Shown piece by piece: positions 1 to 8,726 of a stretch of DNA of 64,000 bases. Source of the stretch: Paenibacillus_T sp033239625 (lineage in GTDB: Bacteria; Bacillota; Bacilli; Paenibacillales; Paenibacillaceae); NCBI RefSeq assembly GCF_033239625.1, contig NZ_BTCK01000032.1:10762-74761 (forward strand), given 5' to 3'. Position numbers and translations under genes: made by a program. Below the pieces are notes generated by a model. That model did no database searches. It was not told where the DNA came from and saw only the letters and a program-made list of their open reading frames with translations. Numbering within the stretch: position 1 is the first letter of the stretch; every line of letters starts with the position of its first letter.

Positions 1-83
1 CGCTGATAGGTATTCTGTTCAATCAGCTGTTGGTCACGCTGGAGCGCCGATTCTCCTCTTGGAAAACGCAATCGAACGATTAA
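1..83 (+). CDS. ABC transporter permease, C-terminal end (partial)
   Basis: The reading frame from base 3 to a TAA at 81-83 encodes 26 residues with the pattern of the last helix and basic tail of a SsuC/TauC-type inner-membrane permease (LIGILFNQLLVTLERRF, then a polar tail). The gene begins outside the window. It lies 28 bases ahead of a flavin-dependent monooxygenase. That pairing is common in organosulfur-uptake operons, where the permease imports sulfonates and the monooxygenase desulfonates them. Family assignment from so short a tail is tentative. Confidence 0.5.
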   Translation, partial: LIGILFNQLLVTLERRFSSWKTQSND

Positions 84-111
84 TCCGATTAACCTATAGG
101 AGTGATAATTA

Positions 112-1521
112 ATGAGTCAAACTGACGCTAAACAATCGAATTCGTTGTTTAACCCGAACCCAGGTTCCAGACAAATGCGCCTTGGCGCATTCATGATGAT
201 CCCCGGCCACCACGTTGCCGCATGGCGCTACCCGGAAGCTGAAGCGACAGGTGTGCTCGACTTCAATTTCTACAAGCAGCTTGCTCTTACAGCGGAGCGG
301 GGCAAGTTCGATATGGTGTTTCTGGCAGATGGTTATGCCGTAGCAGAACGGTTCCCGGAGGCGCTCGAGCAGACGGTCAACGTAAGACCGGAGCCGTTTA
401 CGCTGCTGTCCGCACTTAGCTCGGTTACGGAGCGGATCGGTCTGGCGGGCACGGTATCTACAACTTACAATGAACCGTTCCATGTTGCGCGCAAATTCGC
501 ATCGCTCGACTACTTAAGCGGAGGCCGCGCTGCATGGAACGTCGTTACTTCGGGTTCGGATGCCGAAGCGCGTAACTTTAATCTAGATAAGCATGTTCAG
601 CATGATTTGCGCTATGAACGTGCGGAGGAGTTCGTCGACGTTGTCGCTAAGCTGTGGGACAGCTGGGATGATGACGCCTTGCTGTACGACAAGGCTTCGG
701 CTCGCTTTGCGGATCGGTCGAAGGTGCAGGCGATTAATCATAAAGGGAAGTTCTTTAGTGTTCGCGGTCCGTTGAACGTAGCTCGTCCGATACAAGGGCA
801 TCCGGTAGTGATTCAAGCAGGCGCATCAGAGCCTGGCAAAGAGCTGGCGGCCCGTACGGCTGAAGTGATTTTCACCGCATGGCAGACGCTTGAGGAAGCA
901 CAGAAGTTTTATGCAGATGTGAAGGGCCGGCTTGCACGCTACGGCAGAACGGCCGATCAACTCAAAATTATGCCTGGCGTCTTCCCGATTATCGGGCGGA
1001 CTGAAGAGGAAGCGTTGGAGAAGAAGGCATTGTTCGAGCAGCTAATTCCGGAACAGGCCGGTGTAGCGCTGTTGTCCGCGCTAATCAGCTTCGACTTGTC
1101 TGGCTATCCAGTCGACGGACCATTGCCAGAGCTTCCGCAGCTATCCCAAATTAATGGCGGCAAGAGCCGCTTCCAGCTGCTGAAGGATCTGGCCGACCGG
1201 GAGCAGTTGACGATTCGGCAGTTGTATCAGCGTATTGCCGGGGCTCGCGGCCATCGCGAAATTGTCGGAACGCCTTCGCAGATCGCGGACCAGCTGCAGG
1301 AGTGGTTCGAGAACGGCGCAGCGGACGGCTTCAACATTATGCCGCCTTATCTGCCAGGCGGATTGGATGAATTCGTTGATTTTGTCGTGCCGGAACTTCA
1401 GCGGCGTGGACTGTTCCGCCTGGAATACGAAGGATCGACATTACGTGAAAATCTCGGTTTACAACGTCCTGTTAGACGATCAGTTGCTGAACCAAAAGAA
1501 GCTGTGCAGGTGGCGGAGTGA
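112..1521 (+). CDS. LLM-class FMN-dependent monooxygenase (NtaA/DmoA/SoxA-like)
   Basis: A 469-residue luciferase-like TIM-barrel protein. The N-terminal block (RLGAFMMIPGHHVAAWRYP), the FDMVFLADG strand, the STTYNEPFHVARKFASLDYLS block and GGRAAWNVVTS are hallmarks of the NtaA/SnaA/DszA/SoxA group, which oxidises substrates such as nitrilotriacetate, dimethyl sulfide or dibenzothiophene with FMNH2 from a separate reductase. The AGG AG ribosome site at 98-102 suits the ATG at 112. No reductase is visible. The permease upstream suggests a role in scavenging sulfur or a small organic compound, but the substrate cannot be read from sequence. Its stop overlaps the next gene by 4 bases, so the two are translated together. 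Confidence 0.85.
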   Translation: MSQTDAKQSNSLFNPNPGSRQMRLGAFMMIPGHHVAAWRYPEAEATGVLDFNFYKQLALTAERGKFDMVFLADGYAVAERFPEALEQTVNVRPEPFTLLSALSSVTERIGLAGTVSTTYNEPFHVARKFASLDYLSGGRAAWNVVTSGSDAEARNFNLDKHVQHDLRYERAEEFVDVVAKLWDSWDDDALLYDKASARFADRSKVQAINHKGKFFSVRGPLNVARPIQGHPVVIQAGASEPGKELAARTAEVIFTAWQTLEEAQKFYADVKGRLARYGRTADQLKIMPGVFPIIGRTEEEALEKKALFEQLIPEQAGVALLSALISFDLSGYPVDGPLPELPQLSQINGGKSRFQLLKDLADREQLTIRQLYQRIAGARGHREIVGTPSQIADQLQEWFENGAADGFNIMPPYLPGGLDEFVDFVVPELQRRGLFRLEYEGSTLRENLGLQRPVRRSVAEPKEAVQVAE

Positions 1522-3005
1522 GAGCTGCATCCGCAGACAGCGTTCATCGTATCGGCGGGGGAGGGAGTCGTCTGCAATTGGCGACGCTCTTCCTTGGCTC
1601 GTTTCTATCGATCTATCATGTTGTATCACTGAACGCTGTACTGCCGGGCTTCATTAAGATTTTTCATGCTGACCTATCTACTGTGCAATGGTTAATGACA
1701 GGCTTCACGCTTGCTATGGGCATGGCGGCGCCGGTAACGGCCTACTTGGAAGAGCGTTTCGGCATCCGTCGATTGTTTCTGTTATGCGTGGTGCTGATTA
1801 CGATATGCTCCATCCTATGCTCGTTCTCATGGAATATCGGCTCGCTTATTGTGTTTCGAACGCTGCAGGGCATTTTTTGCGGCATCATGCAGCCGTTGAC
1901 GTTGTCTATCATCTATGGTTCCATGCCTCCAGAACGCCACTCTTCTGCATTAGGCTGGTGGACAGCCTCGACGATTCTGGGGCCAGCGCTTGCACCAACG
2001 ATTAGTGGATGGCTGATGCAGAATGATTGGCGGCTTATCTTCTGGATCACAGTACCGCTAGGTCTGCTAGTGTGGCAGATGGGAGGCTATGCACTTCCGG
2101 CCATAAGCAGAGGCGATGCTAAACGACCGGATTGGTGGAGTCTGATCGCCGTTTCTGGAGGTACGATGGCCATGCTGCTATTGTTCACTAATTTGAATCG
2201 ATGGGGACTTCTTTCATTGTCGTCCATTTGCTGTGCAGCGGCTGCCATAGCGTTGATCGGATTGTTCATCTCTCGCAGTTTGCGGCAGGAGCATCCACTG
2301 CTTCAATTAAAATTGTTCAACAATCGGATGTTTACAGCGAGTTTGTCGGCATCTGTCATTCTCATCTCTGGTCTATACTCGGGCATTTATTTTATTCCTC
2401 TGTTCCTGCAACAGGTGCAGGGAATGTCGCCGATGTATGTGGGTCTACTGCTGCTTCTGCCGGCATTATCGATGACTCTGACGACAACAATATCAACTCG
2501 TTATTATGAACGCCTAGGTCCGCGTAAGTTAATCATTGCCGGAACGCTGCTATTGGTTGCCGCAACATGGCAATTCCGCAGTCTGACACCTAATGCTAGT
2601 CATGGTTATGTGATGCTGTGGATGACGGTCCGCTATATCGGCATAGGGTTGTCGATGACACCGTCGATGAACGCAGGTATGTCAGCAGTCGAACAACAGC
2701 TGTCGGCGCACGCCTCAGCGCTCATTAATTGGATTCGTCAAGCAGGGGGCGCATTAGCGCTTGGTATGATGACAGCCTACTTTACTTCCCGAACGATACA
2801 TCATGGCGGATCGCCGAATACAGGTTTGGGGACGCCGGCAGCAACGGAAGCTTATATGAACGGCCTGAGCGATGTTTTTCTGCTTGCCAGTATCGTCACA
2901 GCCTTCGGGATTCCACTTGCGCTGCTGCTTCGACGACGTCAAGGAACAGTGCATTTGAGCTTAACAAATGAAGGGGAAGCGGGGGTAAGCGGCAGTAAGC
3001 TTTAA
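1518..3005 (+). CDS. MFS transporter, DHA2 family (EmrB/QacA-like, 14 helices)
   Basis: A 495-residue drug:proton antiporter-type membrane protein. It carries the DHA2 signature at the end of helix 5 (GWWTASTILGPALAPTISGW), followed by NDWRLIFWITVPLG, and ends in a short basic tail after the last helix (LLLRRRQG). The GTG start lies inside the stop of the monooxygenase gene (GTGA overlap) with AGGTGG at 1508-1513 as ribosome site. Expected role: export of a hydrophobic compound across the cytoplasmic membrane. The coupling to the monooxygenase suggests the cargo could be its substrate or product, which is inference. Confidence 0.85.
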   Translation: MRAASADSVHRIGGGGSRLQLATLFLGSFLSIYHVVSLNAVLPGFIKIFHADLSTVQWLMTGFTLAMGMAAPVTAYLEERFGIRRLFLLCVVLITICSILCSFSWNIGSLIVFRTLQGIFCGIMQPLTLSIIYGSMPPERHSSALGWWTASTILGPALAPTISGWLMQNDWRLIFWITVPLGLLVWQMGGYALPAISRGDAKRPDWWSLIAVSGGTMAMLLLFTNLNRWGLLSLSSICCAAAAIALIGLFISRSLRQEHPLLQLKLFNNRMFTASLSASVILISGLYSGIYFIPLFLQQVQGMSPMYVGLLLLLPALSMTLTTTISTRYYERLGPRKLIIAGTLLLVAATWQFRSLTPNASHGYVMLWMTVRYIGIGLSMTPSMNAGMSAVEQQLSAHASALINWIRQAGGALALGMMTAYFTSRTIHHGGSPNTGLGTPAATEAYMNGLSDVFLLASIVTAFGIPLALLLRRRQGTVHLSLTNEGEAGVSGSKL

Positions 3006-3092
3006 GGATCATCGATTTGTTCTGCCTGCCGATGATTGATATACTTCAGTAGAATACAAGCCTATGAAGTGATCGGCAGAGGAGGATGCAGG

Positions 3093-3485
3093 ATGATACT
3101 AGTAACGAATACGATTGCAATTCGCAAGGGGCATGGCCGTACGGTCGCCGAGCGGTTCAAGAACCCGAAAGGTGTTCACCAAATGCCGGGCTTCGTTCGG
3201 ATGGAGCTGCTGCTCTCCGAGGGAGTCGAAGAGCAGGACGAGCTGAAAGTCAGCACGTTGTGGGAGTCCAAGGAAGCATTCGAGGGCTGGAAGAACAGCG
3301 ATGCGTTCAAGCAGGCTCACTCTCATGCTGGCCGTGGCAAGCCATCGCAAGAAGGTGCAGAGAAAGCCGCCGAGGCTCCGACTCATCCGCATGCAAGCCA
3401 GCACGCGCAGTCCGAAGAGGGGCCAGTCATGCTGGGTGCGAAGCTGTCGATGCATGAGCTTCTGTTTACGCAATTGTCGGAATAA
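3093..3485 (+). CDS. Antibiotic-biosynthesis-monooxygenase fold protein, probable IsdG/HmoA-like heme monooxygenase
   Basis: A 130-residue ABM-fold protein. Asn6, Trp66 and His76 fall where IsdG-type heme oxygenases have their Asn7-Trp67-His77 triad, so a heme-degrading, iron-releasing activity is the best reading. After residue 80 there is a low-complexity stretch rich in Ala, His, Glu and Gln before a C-terminal strand, so the protein is about 20 residues longer than HmoA. The start at 3093 is chosen because GGAGG lies at 3081-3085; the in-frame start 57 bases upstream has no ribosome site. Another flavin-free monooxygenase activity of the same fold cannot be excluded. Confidence 0.7.
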   Translation: MILVTNTIAIRKGHGRTVAERFKNPKGVHQMPGFVRMELLLSEGVEEQDELKVSTLWESKEAFEGWKNSDAFKQAHSHAGRGKPSQEGAEKAAEAPTHPHASQHAQSEEGPVMLGAKLSMHELLFTQLSE

Positions 3486-3531
3486 TGTATGGCATGAAGG
3501 ATGAAACGATATACTATGCAAGACGTAACTT

Positions 3532-3563
3532 AGGGGAGGACGCCGTCAGGCTCTCCCCTTTTT
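3532..3563 (+). terminator. Rho-independent terminator after the monooxygenase cassette
   Basis: AGGGGAG pairs with CTCCCCT around an 11-14 base loop, followed by a run of five T. It separates the accessory cassette from radA. Confidence 0.75.
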
Positions 3564-3643
3564 GCGCGTGTTCTAGGGGTTTCTATTGGTACGTGAAAAT
3601 GGTAAACTTTTATTGTTAACGTTTTCTGCTAAGGGAGTAAACA

Positions 3644-5014
3644 ATGGCTAAAATAAAAGTGAAATTCGCCTGCACGGAGTGCGGTACCGAATCACCTAAG
3701 TGGCTGGGCAAATGCCCAGGCTGCGGCGCTTGGAACTCCATGGTGGAGGAGAAAGAAACGGTTGTTCGTACAACTGGAGCGGCGGGTGCTTCTGTTTTTC
3801 AAACGAAAGAAAAGCCGCGTTCCATCATACACATAGAGAGTGATCAAGAACCGCGCATCGATACGAAGCTTGGCGAACTGAATCGCGTCCTCGGGGGCGG
3901 TGTAGTCCCAGGCTCGCTAACGCTTGTCGGCGGAGATCCGGGTATCGGCAAATCCACCCTGCTGCTTCAAGCCTCACACTCACTTGCCGCTAGCGGCTTA
4001 CGGGTGCTTTATATATCGGGCGAGGAATCGGTACGTCAGACGAAGCTGCGCGCTGACCGTCTCGGCTCGCTGTCGGAACAGCTATATGTGTTGTGCGAGA
4101 CGAATGTCGAATCGATCCGAGAAGCGATTGAATCGGTGAATCCGGCGCTTGTCGTCATCGACTCCATTCAGACGGTATTTGATCCGAATGTTCAGTCTGC
4201 TCCGGGCAGCGTGGCGCAGGTTAGAGAGTGTACCTCTCACTTCATGCGGATCGCCAAGATCAAAGGGGTCGCAACGGTGCTTGTCGGGCATGTAACCAAA
4301 GAAGGGGCAATCGCAGGACCGCGGATGCTCGAGCATATGGTCGATTGCGTGCTTTATTTTGAGGGCGAACGCCATCATACATATCGGCTGTTGCGTGCGG
4401 TGAAGAACCGTTTCGGTTCGACGAATGAGATCGGTATTTTCGAAATGGGTGAGAGCGGTTTGCGCGAGGTGGCGAATCCGTCGGAGTTGTTCCTGTCGGA
4501 GCGGCCGCTTGGCGTCGCAGGATCAACGGTTGTGGCGAGCATGGAAGGCACTCGGCCAGTTCTTGTCGAACTGCAGGCGCTTGTTGCGCCAACGAACTTC
4601 CCGTCTCCACGCCGGATGTCGGCTGGCATCGATCATCATCGAATGGCGCTTATTATCGCGGTATTGGAGAAGCGTATGGGCATGTTTTTGCAAAATCAAG
4701 ATGCATACCTGAACGTAGCGGGCGGCGTGAAGCTTGATGAACCGGCTGTCGATCTCGCGGCGGCTGTCAGTATTGCTTCCAGCTTCCGAGACGCGCCGAC
4801 TCGGCCTTACGATGTCATCTTCGGCGAGGTCGGATTAACAGGCGAGGTGCGTGCTGTATCTAGAGCGGAGCAGCGCGTTAGGGAAGCGGAGAAGTTAGGC
4901 TTCAAACGGGTTATTATGCCTGAGAACAGCTTGAAGGGATGGAAACCGCCGTCTGGCATCGAAGTCATCGGCGTATCCACCGTAGCGGAGGCGCTCAAGG
5001 CAGCGCTCGGATAG
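3644..5014 (+). CDS. radA: DNA repair protein RadA
   Basis: 456 residues, the usual length. A four-cysteine zinc finger (C10, C13, C24, C27) is followed by a RecA-like ATPase with Walker A GGDPGIGKST at about 96-105, the RadA-specific KNRFG motif at 254-258 and a C-terminal Lon-protease-like domain. RadA is a branch-migration helicase that processes recombination intermediates and stalled forks. AAGGGAG ends a few bases before the ATG. Twelve bases separate it from disA, the pairing known in Bacillus, where RadA modulates DisA activity at recombination intermediates. The clpC operon usually found upstream is not directly adjacent. Confidence 0.97.
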   Translation: MAKIKVKFACTECGTESPKWLGKCPGCGAWNSMVEEKETVVRTTGAAGASVFQTKEKPRSIIHIESDQEPRIDTKLGELNRVLGGGVVPGSLTLVGGDPGIGKSTLLLQASHSLAASGLRVLYISGEESVRQTKLRADRLGSLSEQLYVLCETNVESIREAIESVNPALVVIDSIQTVFDPNVQSAPGSVAQVRECTSHFMRIAKIKGVATVLVGHVTKEGAIAGPRMLEHMVDCVLYFEGERHHTYRLLRAVKNRFGSTNEIGIFEMGESGLREVANPSELFLSERPLGVAGSTVVASMEGTRPVLVELQALVAPTNFPSPRRMSAGIDHHRMALIIAVLEKRMGMFLQNQDAYLNVAGGVKLDEPAVDLAAAVSIASSFRDAPTRPYDVIFGEVGLTGEVRAVSRAEQRVREAEKLGFKRVIMPENSLKGWKPPSGIEVIGVSTVAEALKAALG

Positions 5015-5026
5015 AGGGGGCACAAT

Positions 5027-6097
5027 ATGAAGGAGCAGAGAGAGCTTGAAGTGATGCACCAATTGCTGCAGCTAGTTGCGCCAGGCACGGCATTTCGCGA
5101 TGGTCTGGAGAACGTACTGCGCGCGAAGACCGGTGCATTGCTCGTTGTCGGATACAGTCCGGAAGTGATGGAAGTCGTCGATGGCGGGTTTTCGATCAAC
5201 TGCGATTTTACGCCGAACTATTTGTATGAGCTCGCCAAGATGGATGGCGCCATCATATTGAGCGAGGATTTGAAGCGGATTCTGTATGCGAACACGCAGT
5301 TGATTCCAGACAGTTCTATTGCGTCCAGCGAGACGGGGATTCGTCACAGGACGGCGGAGCGGGTTGCGAAGCAGACCGGCAAGCTGGTCGTCTCGATCTC
5401 TCAGCGTCGCAATGTTATTACGCTGTATCAAGGCAATTTGCGCTATGCGCTTAAAGATATGGGTGTCATCCTTACGAAGGCTAATCAGGCGATCCAAACG
5501 CTTGAGAAATATAAAGCCGTGCTTAATCAAGCATTCACGAATTTGTCGGCTGCTGAGTTTGAAGAGCTTGTTACACTACAGGAAGTTGCTCACGTTATCC
5601 ATCGGGTCGAGATGGTCGTACGCATTAAGATGGAGATCAAGCGCTATGTAACAGAGCTTGGCTCCGAAGGACGCCTGATCGGCATGCAGATGGATGAGCT
5701 TGTCGGCGGTGTGGAAGAGGATGCATGGTTCCTGCTCAAGGATTACGCGAAAGACAATTCGGATGACCGTATTCGTGAAATCCGTATGGCATTAAAGAAG
5801 CTTAGCAACGACGAGCTTATGGACCCGCCTCACATTATTCGTCTGCTTGGCTTCCCAGGAACGTCGGCGGATGATGCTGTCTCTCCACGCGGATATCGAC
5901 TGCTTCATAAGATCCCGCGCTTGCCGATTGTGGTCATGCATAACCTGGTTGAACGGTTCCATCATCTCCCGCATATCGTGATGGCGACCTATGAAGAATT
6001 GGACGAAGTGGACGGTATTGGCGAGGTTCGAGCACGCGCAATCAAGGAAGGTTTGAAGCGGATCCAAGATCAAATGTTCATTGACAGGCAGATCTAA
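5027..6097 (+). CDS. disA: DNA integrity scanning diadenylate cyclase DisA
   Basis: 356 residues. The DAC domain carries both catalytic signatures, DGA at 73-75 and RHR at 106-108, which condense two ATP to cyclic di-AMP. A helical linker follows, then a C-terminal helix-hairpin-helix DNA-binding domain (VDGIGEVRARAIKEGLKRI). DisA forms an octamer that scans DNA and lowers c-di-AMP output at recombination intermediates, delaying sporulation. The GAGGGGGC site before the ATG and the 12-base gap after radA indicate co-transcription. Confidence 0.97.
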   Translation: MKEQRELEVMHQLLQLVAPGTAFRDGLENVLRAKTGALLVVGYSPEVMEVVDGGFSINCDFTPNYLYELAKMDGAIILSEDLKRILYANTQLIPDSSIASSETGIRHRTAERVAKQTGKLVVSISQRRNVITLYQGNLRYALKDMGVILTKANQAIQTLEKYKAVLNQAFTNLSAAEFEELVTLQEVAHVIHRVEMVVRIKMEIKRYVTELGSEGRLIGMQMDELVGGVEEDAWFLLKDYAKDNSDDRIREIRMALKKLSNDELMDPPHIIRLLGFPGTSADDAVSPRGYRLLHKIPRLPIVVMHNLVERFHHLPHIVMATYEELDEVDGIGEVRARAIKEGLKRIQDQMFIDRQI

Positions 6098-6209
6098 ATC
6101 CCATAGAATGAGGGAATGCGTGCGCGCATGGGTTTACATGGAATTTTTCGTCAGGCGAGTGTGTTCGTGTTATGATTTATTGGGCATAGTAGAGATGAGG
6201 TGGAACGAA

Positions 6210-6953
6210 ATGATCACAAAGTCGATACCTAGCCTGTTTACGGTAGGCAATCTCTTTCTTGGAATTGTCGCCATAATTCTCGTATTTAATGAGAAGCCCG
6301 AATTGGCGGCGATGATGGTTATTATAGCCATGCTGCTGGATGGCGTGGATGGTCGAATCGCACGTGCGCTTAATGCGCAGAGTGAATTCGGCAAGGAGCT
6401 TGATTCATTATCGGATGTTATATCATTCGGTGTCGCTCCGGCATTCATTATGTATGTTGTCGCATTTCAAGATTTGAACCAGGCGGCGTCCTGGATTGTA
6501 ACAGCGTTGTTCCCGATCTGCGGAGCATTGCGATTGGCCCGCTTTAATGTCATATCCGGAATGCCGGGTTACTTCATCGGACTTCCGATTCCGGCTGCCG
6601 GTGGCGTATTGTGTACGCTGGCGCTGTTCTATAAGGATATTCCTGTCGCAGTTCTGATGGCGAGCACACTGCTGCTGTCGTTCCTGATGGTTAGTACGGT
6701 CAAATATCCGAACTTCAAGAAGATTGGCATTCCGAAAGGCGCAATCTGGGTTGTGCCGATCGTTGTCGTTATTGCCGTCGTTCTTGGCTATCTGTTCCCT
6801 AAGCATCTGTCGAAGATCATCTTCGTGCCGCTGCTGCTGTATGCTTTATATGGCTTAAAAAAAAACGTTAGTGCCGTTATGCGTTTGACTTCCCGCAAAA
6901 ACCGCAGACGTCGCGCCGCAGAAGAGGCAGCGAAGTCGGAACACAGCGCATAA
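6210..6953 (+). CDS. pssA: CDP-diacylglycerol-serine O-phosphatidyltransferase
   Basis: A 247-residue integral membrane enzyme with the CDP-alcohol phosphotransferase motif: D44, D47-G48, A51-R52, G61, D65 and D69 in order. It makes phosphatidylserine, the precursor of phosphatidylethanolamine. ATG 6210 is chosen because GATGAGGTGG lies just upstream and the protein then opens with the usual IPSLFTVGNLFLG; the longer frame from 6081 overlaps disA and adds an unrelated 43 residues. The tail is very basic (KNRRRRAAEE). A strong terminator follows, so radA-disA-pssA probably forms one unit. Bacillus subtilis does not have pssA here. Confidence 0.93.
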   Translation: MITKSIPSLFTVGNLFLGIVAIILVFNEKPELAAMMVIIAMLLDGVDGRIARALNAQSEFGKELDSLSDVISFGVAPAFIMYVVAFQDLNQAASWIVTALFPICGALRLARFNVISGMPGYFIGLPIPAAGGVLCTLALFYKDIPVAVLMASTLLLSFLMVSTVKYPNFKKIGIPKGAIWVVPIVVVIAVVLGYLFPKHLSKIIFVPLLLYALYGLKKNVSAVMRLTSRKNRRRRAAEEAAKSEHSA

Positions 6954-6988
6954 ACGATAATCACGTTAACGATTAACGACAATAAAGA

Positions 6989-7020
6989 AGGTTTGGCGAA
7001 TTCGCCAAGCCTTTTTCTTT
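6989..7020 (+). terminator. Rho-independent terminator after pssA
   Basis: A near-perfect stem (AGGTTTGGCGAA with TTCGCCAAGCCT) with essentially no loop is followed by TTTTTCTTT. Confidence 0.9.
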
Positions 7021-7277
7021 GTTTAAACAGTGTTTAACGTTGTTAATTTCAACACACTTGTCTACGCAAGAACAGAAGTTGTGTCCAACGGACACACGAC
7101 TCGAAGCTCGCCGTACCGTAGAGGCATCTCTATTCTGCGATTATTCCCGTTCCGGGGTCCCGGGGCTCTCCAACCCCGGGGGGCCTCCCTAGCAGGGAGG
7201 ATTTAGGTGGGTAGAGCCTCTGATTTAGATTGGTTTATATAGGTTTAATTAGAGGCTCATGCAAGGGGCATCGCCCC
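7021..7277. repeat. Gene-free spacer with GC-rich and AT-rich palindromes, GGATTTAGG-type repeat
   Basis: No gene is visible between pssA and the leftward hydrolase. The spacer holds a GTGTCC/GGACAC hairpin (7081-7095), a GC-rich stem at 7152-7179, a CCTCCCT/AGGGAGG hairpin at 7184-7200 followed by ATTTAGGTGGGT (7201-7212), an 8-base inverted repeat GAGCCTCT/AGAGGCTC at 7214-7258 with an AT-rich loop, and AAGGGGC/GCCCCTT at 7263-7279, which runs into the last codons of the hydrolase. The 7184-7212 block recurs almost unchanged near truA (54998-55034). Confidence 0.75.
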
Positions 7278-7967
7278 TTACACCTCCACAGATTCGCCGT
7301 CCGCCAGCACATGACCATTCAACCCGGCCTCATCCATACGACGAGCCCATTCGTTAGGATCCTGTGCAATTAGCGAGAATGTGTTGTAGTGCATCGGAAT
7401 GGTTAGCTGTGGCTGCAGCCACGTTGCCGCTTTGACCGCATCCTCGATTCCCATCGTAAAGTTATCTCCGATTGGCAGGCAGGCTACATCAATAGACGCC
7501 CACTCCGCAATCAGTTTCATATCTGAGAATAACGCCGTATCCCCTGAATGGTAGAGCGTAGTGCCGTCGATCGTAATGAGGAAGCCGGCCGGTGTGCCGC
7601 CAAACTCGAATTCATTATCGCTGAATTCGATGCCGCCGGAATGCCAAGCGGGTGTTACCTTCACGCGGCCCCATTCGAAATTATATGCGCCGCCGATTCC
7701 CATCGGATGAACAGAAGCCCCTTGTTTAGCGAAGTACATGGCCAGCTCGAATGGGGCAACGATGGGACAACTATTCGCTTTGGCGATCTGTGCAGCATCT
7801 CCTGTATGATCGGCATGACCGTGTGTGACGAGCACTGCGGTCAAATCGCTAAGTTGATCCGGCTTGGTCGATGCGCCGGGATTGCCGGACAGGAATGGAT
7901 CGATCAGAATGCGGGCAGATTCCGATTCTACGAGGAAACAAGAATGGCCGAGAAACGTTATTTTCAT
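7278..7967 (-). CDS. UPF0173 family metal-dependent hydrolase (metallo-beta-lactamase fold)
   Basis: A 229-residue beta-lactamase-fold hydrolase. The UPF0173 opening MKITFLGHSCFLVE, the metal-binding THGHADHTGD (H49, H51, D53, H54), YHSGDTALF, and the late IPMHYNTF histidine are all present. Relatives include YtkL of Bacillus. The physiological substrate of the family is not established. It is transcribed leftward, alone, against the flow of its neighbours. Its 3' end lies inside a GC-rich palindrome. Confidence 0.9.
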   Translation of the reverse strand: MKITFLGHSCFLVESESARILIDPFLSGNPGASTKPDQLSDLTAVLVTHGHADHTGDAAQIAKANSCPIVAPFELAMYFAKQGASVHPMGIGGAYNFEWGRVKVTPAWHSGGIEFSDNEFEFGGTPAGFLITIDGTTLYHSGDTALFSDMKLIAEWASIDVACLPIGDNFTMGIEDAVKAATWLQPQLTIPMHYNTFSLIAQDPNEWARRMDEAGLNGHVLADGESVEV

Positions 7968-8087
7968 ATGTAGCAGCTCCTATTGGTTATTGGGTTGGTG
8001 CATTGCAGGATAGAGTATGACCGATAGATCAGGCCGCTAAACGTCGTGACAAGTTTTCATAAGAAAGGTTTCGGACTAGATCCGCGT

Positions 8088-8140
8088 TGAGAAAACCTCT
8101 ATCGGGGCCTTTCGAACTTATAAATTGTTATGTGATAAAA
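8088..8140. repeat. Dispersed intergenic repeat, copy 1
   Basis: Two motifs sit 2 bases apart: TGAGAAAACCTCTATCGGGG with CCTTTCG at 8088-8114, and CTTATAAATTGTTATGTGAT with AAAA at 8117-8140. The same two motifs recur, 72 bases apart, at 36875-36995, and the second alone at 61047-61070. Confidence 0.65.
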
Positions 8141-8168
8141 AAGCCCGAAGCTCATATGCTTCGGGCTT
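8135..8168 (-). terminator. Terminator of the leftward small gene
   Basis: AAGCCCGAAG pairs with CTTCGGGCTT around an 8-base loop (8141-8168). Read leftward it is followed by TTTTTTATC, 32 bases after the stop of the 130-residue gene. Confidence 0.85.
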
Positions 8169-8199
8169 ATTCGCATAAGCGAAAAGGGTATGATGATCG

Positions 8200-8592
8200 T
8201 TATCTCATGTTAAACAGACCGAGTGTCGAGCATTTGTCAGACTCGCGAGCGACGACGTCTTCCAGATTAATATCGAGCAGATTGCAAAGAGCGGACATGT
8301 AGAACAGATTGCGTCCAAGCTCAGCGCGCAGCACATCGCTGCATTGTTCGCAGAGCTGGCCGTTCATGTGATTCTCCAGCACCGATTGCGCGGCTGTCAG
8401 ATCGGTATCGTCGTTATACGCCTGTTTCTTCGCATTTAATTCAATGCAGCCGCATTCCGTAACAGCCTTTGCGACGGCACGATTTACGGCAGAACCGGTT
8501 TGGCCATACTTGGACAGGACGTCGAGCAGACTGCGATGTCGCAGAAGCAGTTCAGAAACCTGTTGCTGGAATTGATCCAATGTCACTTGCAT
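8200..8592 (-). CDS. Small conserved protein of unknown function (possibly the DUF1573 group)
   Basis: A 130-residue soluble, helix-rich protein. I recognise it as a type found next to the PIN-TRAM gene in Paenibacillus, I believe filed under DUF1573, but no activity is known to me. Visible traits: an N-terminal QVSELLLRHRSLLDVLSKYG helix, a CGC pair near residue 49, a CEQC pair near residue 82, and ELGRNLFYMSALCNLLDI near the end. The spaced cysteines could bind a metal. A GAGAGGTGG site precedes the ATG. It is divergent from the yacL-like gene, 134 bases away, and has its own terminator. Confidence 0.7.
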   Translation of the reverse strand: MQVTLDQFQQQVSELLLRHRSLLDVLSKYGQTGSAVNRAVAKAVTECGCIELNAKKQAYNDDTDLTAAQSVLENHMNGQLCEQCSDVLRAELGRNLFYMSALCNLLDINLEDVVARESDKCSTLGLFNMR

Positions 8593-8726
8593 CCACCTCT
8601 CTCGGATTCGGCTTTACATAGCTCTATTATAATCTTCTGACATTGGCATTTCAAAAGAAATTGGATGAGTCGGCGATTAATGGGCGAATGCGCTGACCAT
8701 AATGAATAATGGAGGTGGAAAAAGCC

